NCBI RefSeq assembly: GCF_000518705.1
Contig: NZ_JAEC01000013.1
Span: forward strand, 107,558-171,557
DNA: 64,000 bases
Reading direction: 5' to 3'
Source: Shewanella colwelliana ATCC 39565
Lineage (GTDB): Bacteria > Pseudomonadota > Gammaproteobacteria > Enterobacterales > Shewanellaceae
Both the position numbers and the translations under genes were made by a program. Below the pieces are notes generated by a model. The model searched no databases and was not told the DNA's origin. It worked only from the letters and a program-made list of their open reading frames with translations. Positions 45,902-55,452 of this stretch are shown here, piece by piece; the first letter of the stretch is position 1, and every line of letters begins with the position of its first letter.

Positions 45902-47503
45902 TTGAACATATTTAAACCGACCACCTCCGCGCTAATGGTGGCATTATCACTGGCTGGAGTGAGTTTGTCTGGGGTCGCCGCTGCGGCAACCTCTAATCAA
46001 CATCATAACAGTACCCCGTTGGTGTTTGCTGATAGTCTTAATTCGAGCAGTGGCGATGACGCCAGTGATGGGTTTGTGCTTGCCACAGATAGTGATACGA
46101 GTGAGAAAAGCTGGTGGGGAGCAAGTATTGAACTGACCACTGTGCTGTTGCTGGGCGAACTGCTCTACAAAGTCGGTGCTGATAGTATGGAAGATGACTT
46201 TGATTATGAGATAGATGGTAATGCTGCTCAGTTTTTCTATGACCGGCTGACCAGCAGTGAGTCGTGGAAATATGATGATAACGATATTGGTATGAACTGG
46301 GGCCATGCATACGCTGGTGCGCTCTATCAGCAAGCGTTTCGTAATCATGGCTTTAACTATTATGAAGCCACCTTAGGCAGTTTTGTGGCCTCGACAGTTT
46401 GGGAAGTGTTTGCTGAGTACAAAGAGGTCGTGAGTATTAATGACCAAATAGTCACCACATGGGGCGGTGCGGTGTTGGGGGAGAGTATGTACCAACTTGC
46501 CGAGATGCTTGAGTCCAAAGATGGGTGGATCCCCGCAACTGTCGGTTGGGTATTTAACCCCTCACAAACGATTCGAGGTTGGTTTGACTATGCCAGCCCA
46601 CCACGATTTAACCGCAGTAAAACCATAGATGAATTTACCTTATATACCGGTGCGCTCTATACCAGCAAAGAAGTTGCTGATGTCTCCAGTACGCAATTGA
46701 CATTAGGGATGAAAGCGACTGTTGATAGTCGAGCGGGTCACTATGACACCCTCAGCGGCACACCGACCTTGGTTGAGATGGCAATGGAGACGGGTCTTTC
46801 TCAAGATGGCGTTGAAGAGTGGCAGATGGCCACACAGTTGTTGTTAGGTGGCTATGTTGGCCATCAAAAGAGTGCCAATGAACTGGCTGATAGCTGGTCG
46901 CACCGTTTTTATATTGGCCCCTCTACGGGGATGGAGTACACCAGTTTAGGTTTGGAAGCCGATGAGGACTTTTATGCGTTAGTTAATCTGCTTGGTTTAT
47001 CGATTGGCAGCACATGGTCCAACCAAGATTTTAATATCGAAGTAAGAAGCGATATCTTTGGTGATTTTGCCATGGTGAAGCCATTCGCCACGAAAGATTA
47101 CCTCTCTCAAGGCCGTTATTTTTGGGGCACTAAGTCGGTACTCTGGGAGGGGGAATATGGCTACGCTTGGGGACATACCTTTAACCTGTCGGTTGAGGCC
47201 AGCTATCGAGATCTGCTGTTGGGCATGAGTGTCAAATCTCAACGTTGGGACTCCATTGATGGTAAAGACAATGAGCGCCAGCCTGGTTGGAACCCCAATG
47301 TGAACGACCTTGATTTTAACGATGCCAGAGATAGATATGAAGTCTACCTGAGTTACTTCATCAACGAGGGGTTAAGCATGAGTTTACACCATGAGCGAAT
47401 TGACCGAAGTGGTGAGATACAAGGGATAGAAAATCCGAGCATATATAGTCGACTCGATGATACTGAGCAGCGTACTTGGCTCCAGTTGGAATACCACTAC
47501 TAA
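45902..47503 (+). CDS. DUF3943 outer-membrane-associated protein
   Basis: 533 residues if started at the TTG 45902, which has AAGGAT 7 nt upstream and yields a signal peptide (LNIFKPTTSALMVALSLAG). The DUF3943 core is at about 120-190: NWGHAYAGALYQQAFRNHG followed by TVWEVFAEYKE. The remainder alternates in beta-strand fashion and ends in the aromatic YHY, consistent with a beta-barrel or outer-membrane lipid-facing protein. Function unknown. It is divergent from ettA. Confidence 0.78.
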   Translation: MNIFKPTTSALMVALSLAGVSLSGVAAAATSNQHHNSTPLVFADSLNSSSGDDASDGFVLATDSDTSEKSWWGASIELTTVLLLGELLYKVGADSMEDDFDYEIDGNAAQFFYDRLTSSESWKYDDNDIGMNWGHAYAGALYQQAFRNHGFNYYEATLGSFVASTVWEVFAEYKEVVSINDQIVTTWGGAVLGESMYQLAEMLESKDGWIPATVGWVFNPSQTIRGWFDYASPPRFNRSKTIDEFTLYTGALYTSKEVADVSSTQLTLGMKATVDSRAGHYDTLSGTPTLVEMAMETGLSQDGVEEWQMATQLLLGGYVGHQKSANELADSWSHRFYIGPSTGMEYTSLGLEADEDFYALVNLLGLSIGSTWSNQDFNIEVRSDIFGDFAMVKPFATKDYLSQGRYFWGTKSVLWEGEYGYAWGHTFNLSVEASYRDLLLGMSVKSQRWDSIDGKDNERQPGWNPNVNDLDFNDARDRYEVYLSYFINEGLSMSLHHERIDRSGEIQGIENPSIYSRLDDTEQRTWLQLEYHY

Positions 47504-47757
47504 CCCAGGGATTTGCTGGGTTAGCAAAACAGTGTTTTTGTGCAACACGCTGTAAAGCAGTGCTTTTATTGCGTCTTTGGTAATTGCACTGCGAAAACAA
47601 CGACTCAGTTAATCTCTAAAGTAAATATTGAGTAATGGATGAACATTTCTATTGCTAAATGACAAGTAATTTCATGTTGCAAACGCTGGGATTGTGATCG
47701 ATTGCACTGTAGAATACCGCGCAACCCTACTATAAGACTTTACAGCTGGAGTGACCA

Positions 47758-49014
47758 ATGCTGAAAAAAGATATGAATATCGCGGACTTTGATCCACAAC
47801 TGTTTCAAGCGATCCAAGATGAAACTCGTCGTCAAGAAGAGCACATCGAACTTATCGCTTCAGAAAATTACACCAGTCCTCGCGTTCTAGAAGCCCAAGG
47901 TTCACAGCTTACCAACAAGTATGCTGAAGGTTACCCAGGCAAGCGTTACTACGGTGGTTGTGAGCACGTTGATATTGCAGAAGAACTGGCTATTTCACGC
48001 GCTAAAGAACTGTTTGGCGCAACCTATGCCAACGTTCAGCCTCACTCAGGCTCACAAGCTAACTCAGCGGTATTTATGGCACTGCTTCAAGGCGGCGATA
48101 CGGTACTCGGTATGAGCCTTGCGCACGGTGGTCACTTGACTCACGGTTCACATGTTAGCTTCTCTGGTAAGCTTTACAATGCGGTTCAGTATGGTATCGA
48201 TGAGGCGACTGGCAAAATTGATTACGCCGAAGTTGAACGTCTTGCTGTTGAGCATAAGCCTAAAATGATTATCGCTGGTTTCAGTGCTTATTCTGGCATC
48301 ATCGATTGGGGTAAATTCCGCGAAATCGCTGATAAAGTCGGCGCTTACTTATTTGTCGATATGGCACACGTTGCCGGTTTGGTTGCTGCGGGTATCTACC
48401 CGAATCCACTTCCTCATGCGCACGTTGTAACCACCACAACCCATAAGACCCTTGCTGGTCCTCGCGGTGGTTTAATCTTATCTGCGTGTGATGATGAAGA
48501 TATCTACAAGAAGCTAAATTCTGCGGTATTCCCAGGCGGCCAAGGTGGCCCGTTGATGCATGTTATCGCAGCTAAAGCGGTAGCCTTTAAAGAAGCATTA
48601 GAACCTGAGTTCACAGCCTATCAAGAGCAAGTGGTTGTTAACGCTAAGGCGATGGCGCAAACCTTTATTGAACGTGGCTATGATGTTGTGTCAGGTGGTA
48701 CAGATAACCATTTGTTCCTACTCGATTTGATTGCTAAGGATATTACAGGTAAAGACGCAGATGCGGCGCTTGGCCATGCTAATATCACAGTAAACAAGAA
48801 CTCAGTACCCAATGATCCACGTTCACCGTTTGTGACATCAGGTCTGCGTATTGGGTCACCAGCTATCACTCGTCGTGGCTTTAAAGAAGCGCAAGCGGTT
48901 GAGTTAACGCACTGGATGTGTGATGTGCTTGATGACATCACTAACGAAGCGACGATTGAGCGTGTTAAACACCAGGTGCTTGAATTGTGCGCTAAGTTCC
49001 CTGTTTACGGTTAA
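47758..49014 (+). CDS. glyA: Serine hydroxymethyltransferase
   Basis: PLP enzyme that interconverts serine plus tetrahydrofolate with glycine plus methylene-THF. 418 residues, normal length. [32 protein letters not shown] and the PLP-lysine segment [15 protein letters not shown] are intact. It starts [14 protein letters not shown] behind GGAG. Upstream at 47677-47692 a weak PurR-like sequence (GCAAACG core) is visible but not convincing. A terminator follows at about 49042. Confidence 0.98.
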   Translation: MLKKDMNIADFDPQLFQAIQDETRRQEEHIELIASENYTSPRVLEAQGSQLTNKYAEGYPGKRYYGGCEHVDIAEELAISRAKELFGATYANVQPHSGSQANSAVFMALLQGGDTVLGMSLAHGGHLTHGSHVSFSGKLYNAVQYGIDEATGKIDYAEVERLAVEHKPKMIIAGFSAYSGIIDWGKFREIADKVGAYLFVDMAHVAGLVAAGIYPNPLPHAHVVTTTTHKTLAGPRGGLILSACDDEDIYKKLNSAVFPGGQGGPLMHVIAAKAVAFKEALEPEFTAYQEQVVVNAKAMAQTFIERGYDVVSGGTDNHLFLLDLIAKDITGKDADAALGHANITVNKNSVPNDPRSPFVTSGLRIGSPAITRRGFKEAQAVELTHWMCDVLDDITNEATIERVKHQVLELCAKFPVYG

Positions 49015-49041
49015 CCTTATGGGTTAAATCAGGTAAACTTC

Positions 49042-49070
49042 GATGGCCGCTATTCTAGCGGCCATTTTTG
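49042..49070 (+). terminator. Terminator of glyA
   Basis: ATGGCCGCTA TTC TAGCGGCCAT followed by TTTTG. Confidence 0.9.
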
Positions 49071-49281
49071 TTTCTATTGTCCAACCGTTAATGGCTGGAT
49101 GACGAATTATACTTCATCACACAAAATAGGTTATCGAACTCAAAAAGATAAAATGAGCATTAAAAGCTGGGAGAACCATTGTGGATGTACGCCATGGTAG
49201 ACCTCTGAGCTGACATTTTGTCTATAGGCGGGTTTCGATAATATATGTGGCGGGGATAACTACTTTTCTGCTGGAGGCTCA

Positions 49282-49746
49282 ATGTATTGTCCGTTTTGCA
49301 GCGCAACCGATACTAAGGTGATTGATTCACGTTTGGTTGCCGATGGCCATCAGGTTCGCCGTCGTCGTGAGTGTGTTGAATGCCACGAGAGATTTACCAC
49401 CTTTGAAGGCGCAGAACTCGTTATGCCTCGGGTGGTTAAACAAGATGGGAGTCGTCAGCCCTTTGATGAAGAGAAATTACGCGGTGGCATGTTAAGAGCC
49501 GTTGAAAAGCGCCCAGTTTCGATGGACCAAATTGAACAAGCGATCACAAAAATTAAGTCAACGCTAAGGGCGACAGGCGAGCGTGAAGTGACCTCAGAGA
49601 TGATTGGTAACTTAATGATGGATCACTTAGTTAACTTAGATAAGGTGGCTTACATCCGTTTTGCCTCTGTCTATCGCGCCTTTGAAGATGTCTCTGAATT
49701 TGGTGAGGCGATAGCGAAATTACAAAGCGAGAAAGCCGCCAAGTAA
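49282..49746 (+). CDS. nrdR: Transcriptional repressor NrdR
   Basis: 154 residues. The N-terminal zinc ribbon has four Cys: MYCPFC and [12 protein letters not shown]. The ATP-cone domain (about 49-139) begins [22 protein letters not shown]. NrdR represses ribonucleotide reductase genes in response to dATP/ATP. It is first in the riboflavin/nusB cluster, 42 bp before ribD. No NrdR box was noticed in the window. Confidence 0.97.
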   Translation: MYCPFCSATDTKVIDSRLVADGHQVRRRRECVECHERFTTFEGAELVMPRVVKQDGSRQPFDEEKLRGGMLRAVEKRPVSMDQIEQAITKIKSTLRATGEREVTSEMIGNLMMDHLVNLDKVAYIRFASVYRAFEDVSEFGEAIAKLQSEKAAK

Positions 49747-49788
49747 TTTGGATTGATAAGACACTAGCTGAATACGGATGATAATGAG

Positions 49789-50913
49789 ATGCCGTGGTCG
49801 AAATTTGATATTGAGATGATGGCGCGCGCCATCAAACTGGCAAAGCGTGGTCAATACACCACGCGCCCTAACCCGAGTGTGGGGTGTGTGCTTACTGTCA
49901 ATGAAACTGTGGTCGGTGAAGGGTTTCATATCGCTGCTGGTGGACCTCACGCTGAAGTCCATGCACTAGCCATGGCGGGGGAGCGCGCTGTCGGTGCAAC
50001 GGCTTATGTTACCTTAGAACCCTGTAGCCATTATGGTCGTACCCCACCGTGTGCAGAGGCACTGATTAACGCTAAGGTTGCTCGGGTCGTGGTGGCGGTG
50101 ACGGATCCAAATCCCCAAGTGTCGGGTCGCGGTATTGAGATGTTGCAGCAAGCGGGCATCGAAGTTGAGATAAATTTACTGCAAGCTGATGCTGCGAATA
50201 TTAACCCTGGCTTTATGACGCGGATGCGCTCAGGTTTGCCTAAGGTGACGATAAAGCTGGCAGCAAGTATTGACGGCAAGACTGCGCTCTCTAACGGGGT
50301 GTCTAAATGGATCACCGGCCCCGAGGCTCGCCGTGATGTACAGCGAATGCGTGCCCGTCATTGTGCGGTCATCACAGGTATAGAAACCGTGCTGGCCGAC
50401 GATCCAAGTTTAACTGTGCGTCATGCAGAGTTAGGGGGGCTAGGGCAGACACTCACCATTGAGCAGGTACGCCAACCGCTTAGAGTGGTGCTCGATAGCC
50501 AAGCCAGATTGCCCAGTAGTGCGGCACTCTTTAATGCGACTTCGCCAATATTATTAGTTTCATGCCTTGAGTATACTGATGCGCAAAAAGCCCTATGGCC
50601 TGCCCATGTAAGCCACCTCTTGCTTGCTCCTCAAAATGGACGCGTACCGCTGAGGGACTTGCTTCAGCATCTGGGAAAACAGTGCAATGAGGTGATGGTT
50701 GAGGCGGGGGCAACGTTAGCGGGCGCATTTATGGCGGAGCAGCTTGCTGATGAGTTAGTTTTGTATCAGGCACCAAAGTTGCTGGGTAGCCAGGGTCGCA
50801 ACCTGGTTAAACTTCCCGACTATACTGAGATGTCTCAGCTACCTAGCATGAAGTTGCTAGAGCAGCGAGCAGTCGGCCAAGACAATCGTTTTATATTTAA
50901 TTTACGTTTTTGA
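49789..50913 (+). CDS. ribD: Bifunctional riboflavin deaminase/reductase RibD
   Basis: Second and third steps of riboflavin synthesis. 374 residues. The N-terminal CMP/dCMP-type deaminase has the zinc residues in HAEVHAL and PCSHYGRTPPCAEAL. The C-terminal NADPH-dependent reductase begins at PKVTIKLAASIDGKTAL and includes VMVEAGATLAGAF. It lies 16 bp upstream of ribE. Confidence 0.96.
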   Translation: MPWSKFDIEMMARAIKLAKRGQYTTRPNPSVGCVLTVNETVVGEGFHIAAGGPHAEVHALAMAGERAVGATAYVTLEPCSHYGRTPPCAEALINAKVARVVVAVTDPNPQVSGRGIEMLQQAGIEVEINLLQADAANINPGFMTRMRSGLPKVTIKLAASIDGKTALSNGVSKWITGPEARRDVQRMRARHCAVITGIETVLADDPSLTVRHAELGGLGQTLTIEQVRQPLRVVLDSQARLPSSAALFNATSPILLVSCLEYTDAQKALWPAHVSHLLLAPQNGRVPLRDLLQHLGKQCNEVMVEAGATLAGAFMAEQLADELVLYQAPKLLGSQGRNLVKLPDYTEMSQLPSMKLLEQRAVGQDNRFIFNLRF

Positions 50914-50929
50914 TAATAAGTAGGTAGAG

Positions 50930-51601
50930 ATGTTTACTGGGATCATAGAGTCCGTAGGAAAGCTGAGAAAGATTGAACGTCGTGGTGATGACATTCGCCT
51001 CACGGTCGCCAGCGGTAAGCTAGATTTAAGTGACGTCAAACTGGGTGACAGTATCGCAACTAATGGCGTTTGCTTGACCGTTGTGGAACGTTTGGCCGAT
51101 GGTTATGTTGCCGATATCTCTGCCGAGACGGTTGCATTAACGGGTTTTGCCCATTATCAAGTTGGCCGAGCGGTTAACCTTGAAAAAGCAGTCACGCCAA
51201 CCACACGTTTAGGTGGTCATATGGTGAGTGGCCATGTTGACGGTGTGGCAAGCGTCGATGACCGACAGCTTCGCGGCAAAGCGATAGAGTTTTGGCTGAC
51301 GGCCCCTAAAGGGTTAGCGCGCTATATCGCCCATAAAGGCTCTATTACGATTGATGGTGTCAGCTTAACGGTGAACGAAGTCAATGATGATCGTTTTCGA
51401 TTAACCATAGTGCCTCACACCGCTGGTGAAACCACACTGATTGATTTAAAAGCGGGTGATAGTGTCAACATTGAGGTTGATCTTATCGCTCGTCACCTAG
51501 AACGTTTAATGTTCTATGCAGGTAAGGAGACAGAAGAAACTGTTAGCCAAACCTCAGAAGTGACAATGGATCTGTTAGCACGCTCAGGGTTTTTAAGATA
51601 G
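50930..51601 (+). CDS. ribE: Riboflavin synthase, alpha subunit
   Basis: Dismutates two 6,7-dimethyl-8-ribityllumazines to riboflavin and the pyrimidine precursor. 223 residues with two tandem lumazine-binding barrels. The first opens MFTGIIESVG and ends LGGHMVSGHVDG; the second contains GSITIDGVSLTVNEV. The gene is also called ribC in some naming systems. Confidence 0.95.
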   Translation: MFTGIIESVGKLRKIERRGDDIRLTVASGKLDLSDVKLGDSIATNGVCLTVVERLADGYVADISAETVALTGFAHYQVGRAVNLEKAVTPTTRLGGHMVSGHVDGVASVDDRQLRGKAIEFWLTAPKGLARYIAHKGSITIDGVSLTVNEVNDDRFRLTIVPHTAGETTLIDLKAGDSVNIEVDLIARHLERLMFYAGKETEETVSQTSEVTMDLLARSGFLR

Positions 51602-51668
51602 ACACTGGCATAACTGGCAACTAACAGATTAAATAACTAACACTATAAAAATATTTCAAGGTCTTACA

Positions 51669-52772
51669 ATGGCACTACACAGCATAGAAGCAATCATCGA
51701 AGATATCCGCTTAGGCAAAATGGTTATCTTGATGGATGATGAAGATAGAGAAAACGAAGGTGATCTGATTATGGCGGCCGACATGGTCACGCCAGAGGCA
51801 ATCAATTTTATGGCGATGTTTGGTCGTGGCTTGATCTGCCAAACCATGACAAAAGCCCGCTGCGAGCAGCTGAACCTGCCGCTGATGGTTACTAACAATA
51901 ATGCCCAGTTTTCGACCAACTTTACAGTATCCATTGAAGCGGCAGAAGGGGTGACAACTGGCATCTCGGCTCAAGATCGCGCTGTGACGGTACAAGCTGC
52001 TGTTGCTAAAAACGCTAAAGCCTCAGATATTGTTCAGCCTGGGCATATTTTCCCACTGATGGCACAAGAAGGTGGGGTACTTATTCGCGCTGGCCACACC
52101 GAAGCAGGTTGTGACTTAGCCCGTTTAGCGGGTCGTGAACCCTCAGCCGTTATCGTTGAAATTTTGAATGAAGATGGCACCATGGCGCGCCGTCCCGATT
52201 TGGAAATATTTGCCGAGAAACATGGCATAAAGATGGGCACCATTGCGGATCTCATCGAGTACCGCAACACCAAAGAAACGACCGTTGTGCGTGAAGCTAA
52301 GTGTAAATTGCCGACTCGCTTCGGTGAGTTTGACATGCTGACTTACCGCGACACCATAGATAATCAACTGCATTATGTGCTGGTGAAGGGAGAGGTGGCG
52401 TCCAATACTTTGGTTCGTGTGCATCTGCAGAACACCTTTAATGACTTGCTGCATTCAGAGCGTGATGAAAAGCGTAGCTGGCCATTAGAGAAAGCGATGG
52501 CGCGCATTGCCGATGAAGGTGGTGTATTAGTGCTATTGGGGCATCAAGAACATAGCAGCGACATCTTGGCCAAGGTTAAAGCATTTGAGCTGGAAGACCG
52601 TGGTGAAGCGGTTGCAGCTGCGCAGTGGCAAGGCACATCGCGTCAAGTGGGCGTTGGTTCGCAAATATTGGCCGATGTTGGTGTGACGACAATGCGTCTA
52701 TTGAGTTCGCCAAAGCGTTACCATTCACTGTCAGGCTTTGGTTTGGAAGTCACTGAATATATTGCAGAATAA
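51669..52772 (+). CDS. ribBA: 3,4-dihydroxy-2-butanone-4-phosphate synthase fused to a degenerate GTP cyclohydrolase II domain (RibBX type)
   Basis: 367 residues. The N-terminal DHBP synthase (1 to about 200) is intact: [15 protein letters not shown] and [16 protein letters not shown]. The C-terminal half keeps the cyclohydrolase II outline ([11 protein letters not shown]) but lacks its zinc cysteines. Where RibA has CLTGDxxxSxxCDCG this protein has [16 protein letters not shown], and the RQEGRNIG loop reads [11 protein letters not shown] cyclohydrolase activity is therefore not expected. This matches the RibBX variant known in Shewanella, where a separate RibA is required. No FMN riboswitch is visible in the 67-bp gap upstream. 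Confidence 0.92.
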   Translation: MALHSIEAIIEDIRLGKMVILMDDEDRENEGDLIMAADMVTPEAINFMAMFGRGLICQTMTKARCEQLNLPLMVTNNNAQFSTNFTVSIEAAEGVTTGISAQDRAVTVQAAVAKNAKASDIVQPGHIFPLMAQEGGVLIRAGHTEAGCDLARLAGREPSAVIVEILNEDGTMARRPDLEIFAEKHGIKMGTIADLIEYRNTKETTVVREAKCKLPTRFGEFDMLTYRDTIDNQLHYVLVKGEVASNTLVRVHLQNTFNDLLHSERDEKRSWPLEKAMARIADEGGVLVLLGHQEHSSDILAKVKAFELEDRGEAVAAAQWQGTSRQVGVGSQILADVGVTTMRLLSSPKRYHSLSGFGLEVTEYIAE

Positions 52773-52896
52773 GACATATCTGCGTAATTTAACTCATTTC
52801 TGATAAATTGCATGGGGATCAACGCCGAGCGCTGTGGTATTATACGGCCTCTTTTTTCCCGTGCCGGGTTTATTTAAGCTAATTTAGGTAAGATAA

Positions 52897-53373
52897 ATGA
52901 ACGTAGTTCAAGGTAATATCGAATCGAAAAACGCCAAGGTTGCTATTGTTGTTTCACGCTTTAACAGCTTTGTGGTTGAGAGTCTGCTTGAGGGTGCGGT
53001 TGATACACTTAAGCGTTTTGGTCAGGTTGCAGATGACAATATCACTGTAGTCCGTGTACCTGGCGCAGTAGAGTTGCCATTGGCTGCGCGTCGCGTTGCC
53101 GCGAGCGGAAAATTTGACGGTATCATCGCACTGGGTGCTGTGATCCGTGGCGGTACACCCCATTTTGATTTTGTTGCAGGCGAATGCAACAAAGGATTGG
53201 CTCAAGTTGCACTTGAGTTTGACCTTCCAGTTTCATTCGGTGTGTTAACGACTGATACCATTGAGCAAGCAATTGAGCGCTCAGGTACTAAAGCGGGCAA
53301 CAAGGGCGGTGAAGCTGCTCTGGGTCTGCTAGAAATGGTTAATGTACTGAAAGAACTAGAACAGCAGTTGTAA
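52897..53373 (+). CDS. ribH: 6,7-dimethyl-8-ribityllumazine synthase
   Basis: 158 residues, normal length. Condenses DHBP with the ribitylamino-pyrimidine. [31 protein letters not shown] with the catalytic His, and [12 protein letters not shown] are present. It is 14 bp upstream of nusB. The 124-bp gap before it contains a possible extended -10 (TGGTATTAT at 52835-52843), so it may also have its own promoter. Confidence 0.97.
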   Translation: MNVVQGNIESKNAKVAIVVSRFNSFVVESLLEGAVDTLKRFGQVADDNITVVRVPGAVELPLAARRVAASGKFDGIIALGAVIRGGTPHFDFVAGECNKGLAQVALEFDLPVSFGVLTTDTIEQAIERSGTKAGNKGGEAALGLLEMVNVLKELEQQL

Positions 53374-53387
53374 GATTAGGAACAAAA

Positions 53388-53792
53388 ATGAAACCTTCAG
53401 AACGCCGTAAAGCCCGCCGTCTAGCAGTACAAGCTATCTACTCATGGCAGCTAAGCGGAAATAATGTTGCCGATGTGGAGCATGAATTTCTCACTGAGCA
53501 AAAAATTGATGGTGTAGATGTTAGCTATTTTCGTGAATTGCTATCGGGTACAGCCATAAAGTGTCCTCAGTTAGATGAGTTAATTATTCCTCATATTGAG
53601 CGTCCGTTCGATGAGGTTTCACCTATCGAAAAAGCCGTATTACGTCTGGCGACCTATGAACTGACCTTCCGCAAGGATGTGCCATTTAAGGTCGCGATTA
53701 ACGAAGCCATTGAGCTTGCTAAGGCATTCGGTGCTGAGGATGGCCATAAGTTTGTTAACGGCATACTCGATAAGATAGTCGCTAAAAAGTAA
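53388..53792 (+). CDS. nusB: Transcription antitermination factor NusB
   Basis: 134 residues, all-helical. It starts [20 protein letters not shown] and ends [17 protein letters not shown], both highly conserved. NusB binds boxA RNA with NusE during rRNA transcription. ribH-nusB-thiL-pgpA is the widespread gene order. A hairpin with T run separates it from thiL. Confidence 0.97.
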   Translation: MKPSERRKARRLAVQAIYSWQLSGNNVADVEHEFLTEQKIDGVDVSYFRELLSGTAIKCPQLDELIIPHIERPFDEVSPIEKAVLRLATYELTFRKDVPFKVAINEAIELAKAFGAEDGHKFVNGILDKIVAKK

Positions 53793-53799
53793 TAGCAGA

Positions 53800-53827
53800 A
53801 ACGGCGTCCTAGGATGCCGTTTTTTAT
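53800..53827 (+). terminator. Terminator or attenuator between nusB and thiL
   Basis: AACGGCGTCC TA GGATGCCGTT followed by TTTT. Downstream genes remain in the same direction, so it is probably partial, or thiL-pgpA has its own promoter. Confidence 0.75.
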
Positions 53828-53904
53828 GTCAGCACGGTAAAGTGTTTGGCGGTTTGCCCTCATGGATGAGTGGTGACACTAACTTCTATAATGGTTGTGA
53901 GACT

Positions 53905-54861
53905 GTGAAAGAGTTTAAAGTAATAGAGCGTTTCTTTACCCAGCGTGGCCAAGCCCGTCGTGATGTTGAACTGAACATTGGTGATGATTGCGCCTTGGTT
54001 AATCCTGCGATTAATAAATCCATTGCGATCTCCTGTGACACTTTAGTCGAGAATGTGCATTTTTTTGCCGATATACCAGCCAAAGCGCTAGGCTATAAGT
54101 CATTAGCGGTCAATCTCTCCGATTTAGCTGCGATGGGGGCTGAACCTGCGTGGATGACGTTGGCGATAACCTTGCCTGAGATCGATGAGGATTGGTTAGC
54201 CGACTTTAGTGATGGCTTAAGTGAAGCGGCGCAATATTACGGTGTCGCTTTAGTGGGCGGCGATACTACTCGTGGGCCGAAGAGCATTACAATTACCATT
54301 AATGGCCAAGTTCCTACGGGCAAAGCACTTACCCGTGGTGGCGCCAAAAATGGCGACTGGATCTATGTAACGGGTACCTTGGGGGACTCGGCATTAGGCC
54401 TAGATATCCTGCGCGGCAAGCAAAATATTAAAGGTGAACATGGTGAGTATTTTATTCAGCGTCACTACTACCCAACGCCGCGCGTCCTGGCGGGCCAAGC
54501 ACTACGTTCGTTAGCGTCAAGTGCCATTGACCTTTCTGACGGCTTTGTCTCAGATATCGGCCACATCCTAAAACAGTCTGGTGTCGGTGCTATTGTCGAC
54601 GTCACTCAATTACCGTTATCCGTTGCAATGCAGGCGTCTGTCGATAGCGAGCAAGCGCTGGGCTATGCCCTGACGGGTGGCGAAGACTACGAATTATTAT
54701 TTACTGTGCCAGAATCGCAGCGCGGTGCACTAGAAACGGCACTGGCTCATTCGGGTGTTAGTTTTAAGCAAGTAGGCCAGGTATCAACTGGTGACAAGTT
54801 ACGGTTACTGCAAGATGGTGAGCCTTTTAGCCCGCAGAACTACGGATTTGAGCATTTCTAA
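53905..54861 (+). CDS. thiL: Thiamine-monophosphate kinase
   Basis: Makes thiamine diphosphate from the monophosphate. 318 residues if started at GTG 53905 (VKEFKVIERFF), the family-typical N-terminus; the frame extends 21 codons upstream without homology. NIGDDCALV, SCDTLVENVHF, NLSDLAAMGAEPAW and the LTGGEDYELLFTV motif of the ThiL/PurM ATP-grasp-like fold are present. The SD is weak. It is followed after 2 bp by pgpA. Confidence 0.95.
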   Translation: MKEFKVIERFFTQRGQARRDVELNIGDDCALVNPAINKSIAISCDTLVENVHFFADIPAKALGYKSLAVNLSDLAAMGAEPAWMTLAITLPEIDEDWLADFSDGLSEAAQYYGVALVGGDTTRGPKSITITINGQVPTGKALTRGGAKNGDWIYVTGTLGDSALGLDILRGKQNIKGEHGEYFIQRHYYPTPRVLAGQALRSLASSAIDLSDGFVSDIGHILKQSGVGAIVDVTQLPLSVAMQASVDSEQALGYALTGGEDYELLFTVPESQRGALETALAHSGVSFKQVGQVSTGDKLRLLQDGEPFSPQNYGFEHF

Positions 54862-54863
54862 GC

Positions 54864-55358
54864 ATGAAACTATTATCTACCGATCCAGTTCTAAGTAAGC
54901 TTTCGCTGACCCATCCTATTCATTTTTTGGCCTTGGGTTTTGGCTCGGGTTTAGCCGCTAAGGCGCCAGGGACCTTTGGTACTATAGCGGCGATCCCTCT
55001 GTACCTATTGATGATGAATTTGTCACTACCTTGGTATTTAGGGCTTACCCTGCTTAGCGTTATTGCTGGTTTCTATATCTGTGATAAAGCGTCGAAAGAT
55101 ATGGGCGTTCATGATCATGGTGCTATCGTCTGGGATGAAGTTGCGGGCTTACTTATCACTCTTATTGCTGCCCCCGCTGGTTGGCAATGGTTGGCGGTGG
55201 GCTTTGGGCTATTCCGCTTTTTTGACATCCTTAAACCTTGGCCTATCAAATGGCTAGACGCCAAAGTTCATGGTGGCTTCGGCATCATGATCGATGATGT
55301 CCTGGCTGGAGTGTTTGCTTGTTTGTGCCTACATGGACTTGTGTATCTGGTCGGTTAG
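54864..55358 (+). CDS. pgpA: Phosphatidylglycerophosphatase A
   Basis: 164 residues with about four transmembrane helices. Dephosphorylates phosphatidylglycerophosphate in the inner membrane. Conserved GFGSGLAAKAPGTFGT near the N-terminus, then VWDEVAGLLIT and FRFFDILKPWPIKWLD. It starts immediately after thiL, so it is translationally linked. Confidence 0.95.
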   Translation: MKLLSTDPVLSKLSLTHPIHFLALGFGSGLAAKAPGTFGTIAAIPLYLLMMNLSLPWYLGLTLLSVIAGFYICDKASKDMGVHDHGAIVWDEVAGLLITLIAAPAGWQWLAVGFGLFRFFDILKPWPIKWLDAKVHGGFGIMIDDVLAGVFACLCLHGLVYLVG

Positions 55359-55360
55359 CT

Positions 55361-55392
55361 AACGCCTGCTAAGGCAGGCGTGTTGTGTTGAT
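55361..55392 (+). terminator. Probable terminator of the rib-nusB-thiL-pgpA cluster
   Basis: ACGCCTGC TAAG GCAGGCGT stem followed by a T-rich but interrupted tail (TGTTGTGTTG). Confidence 0.6.
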
Positions 55393-55452
55393 GTTTGCTA
55401 TATTGAGTTAACATTATCTTAGGATACCGAGCTAGTACCCTCAATTGTTATC

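Noticed and set aside
47677..47692. PurR box before glyA
   Set aside because: Only about 10 of 16 positions agree with the PurR operator and symmetry is poor.
51602..51668. FMN riboswitch upstream of ribBA
   Set aside because: The 67-bp gap is too short and shows none of the conserved RFN-element stems; the long gap upstream of ribH also lacks them.
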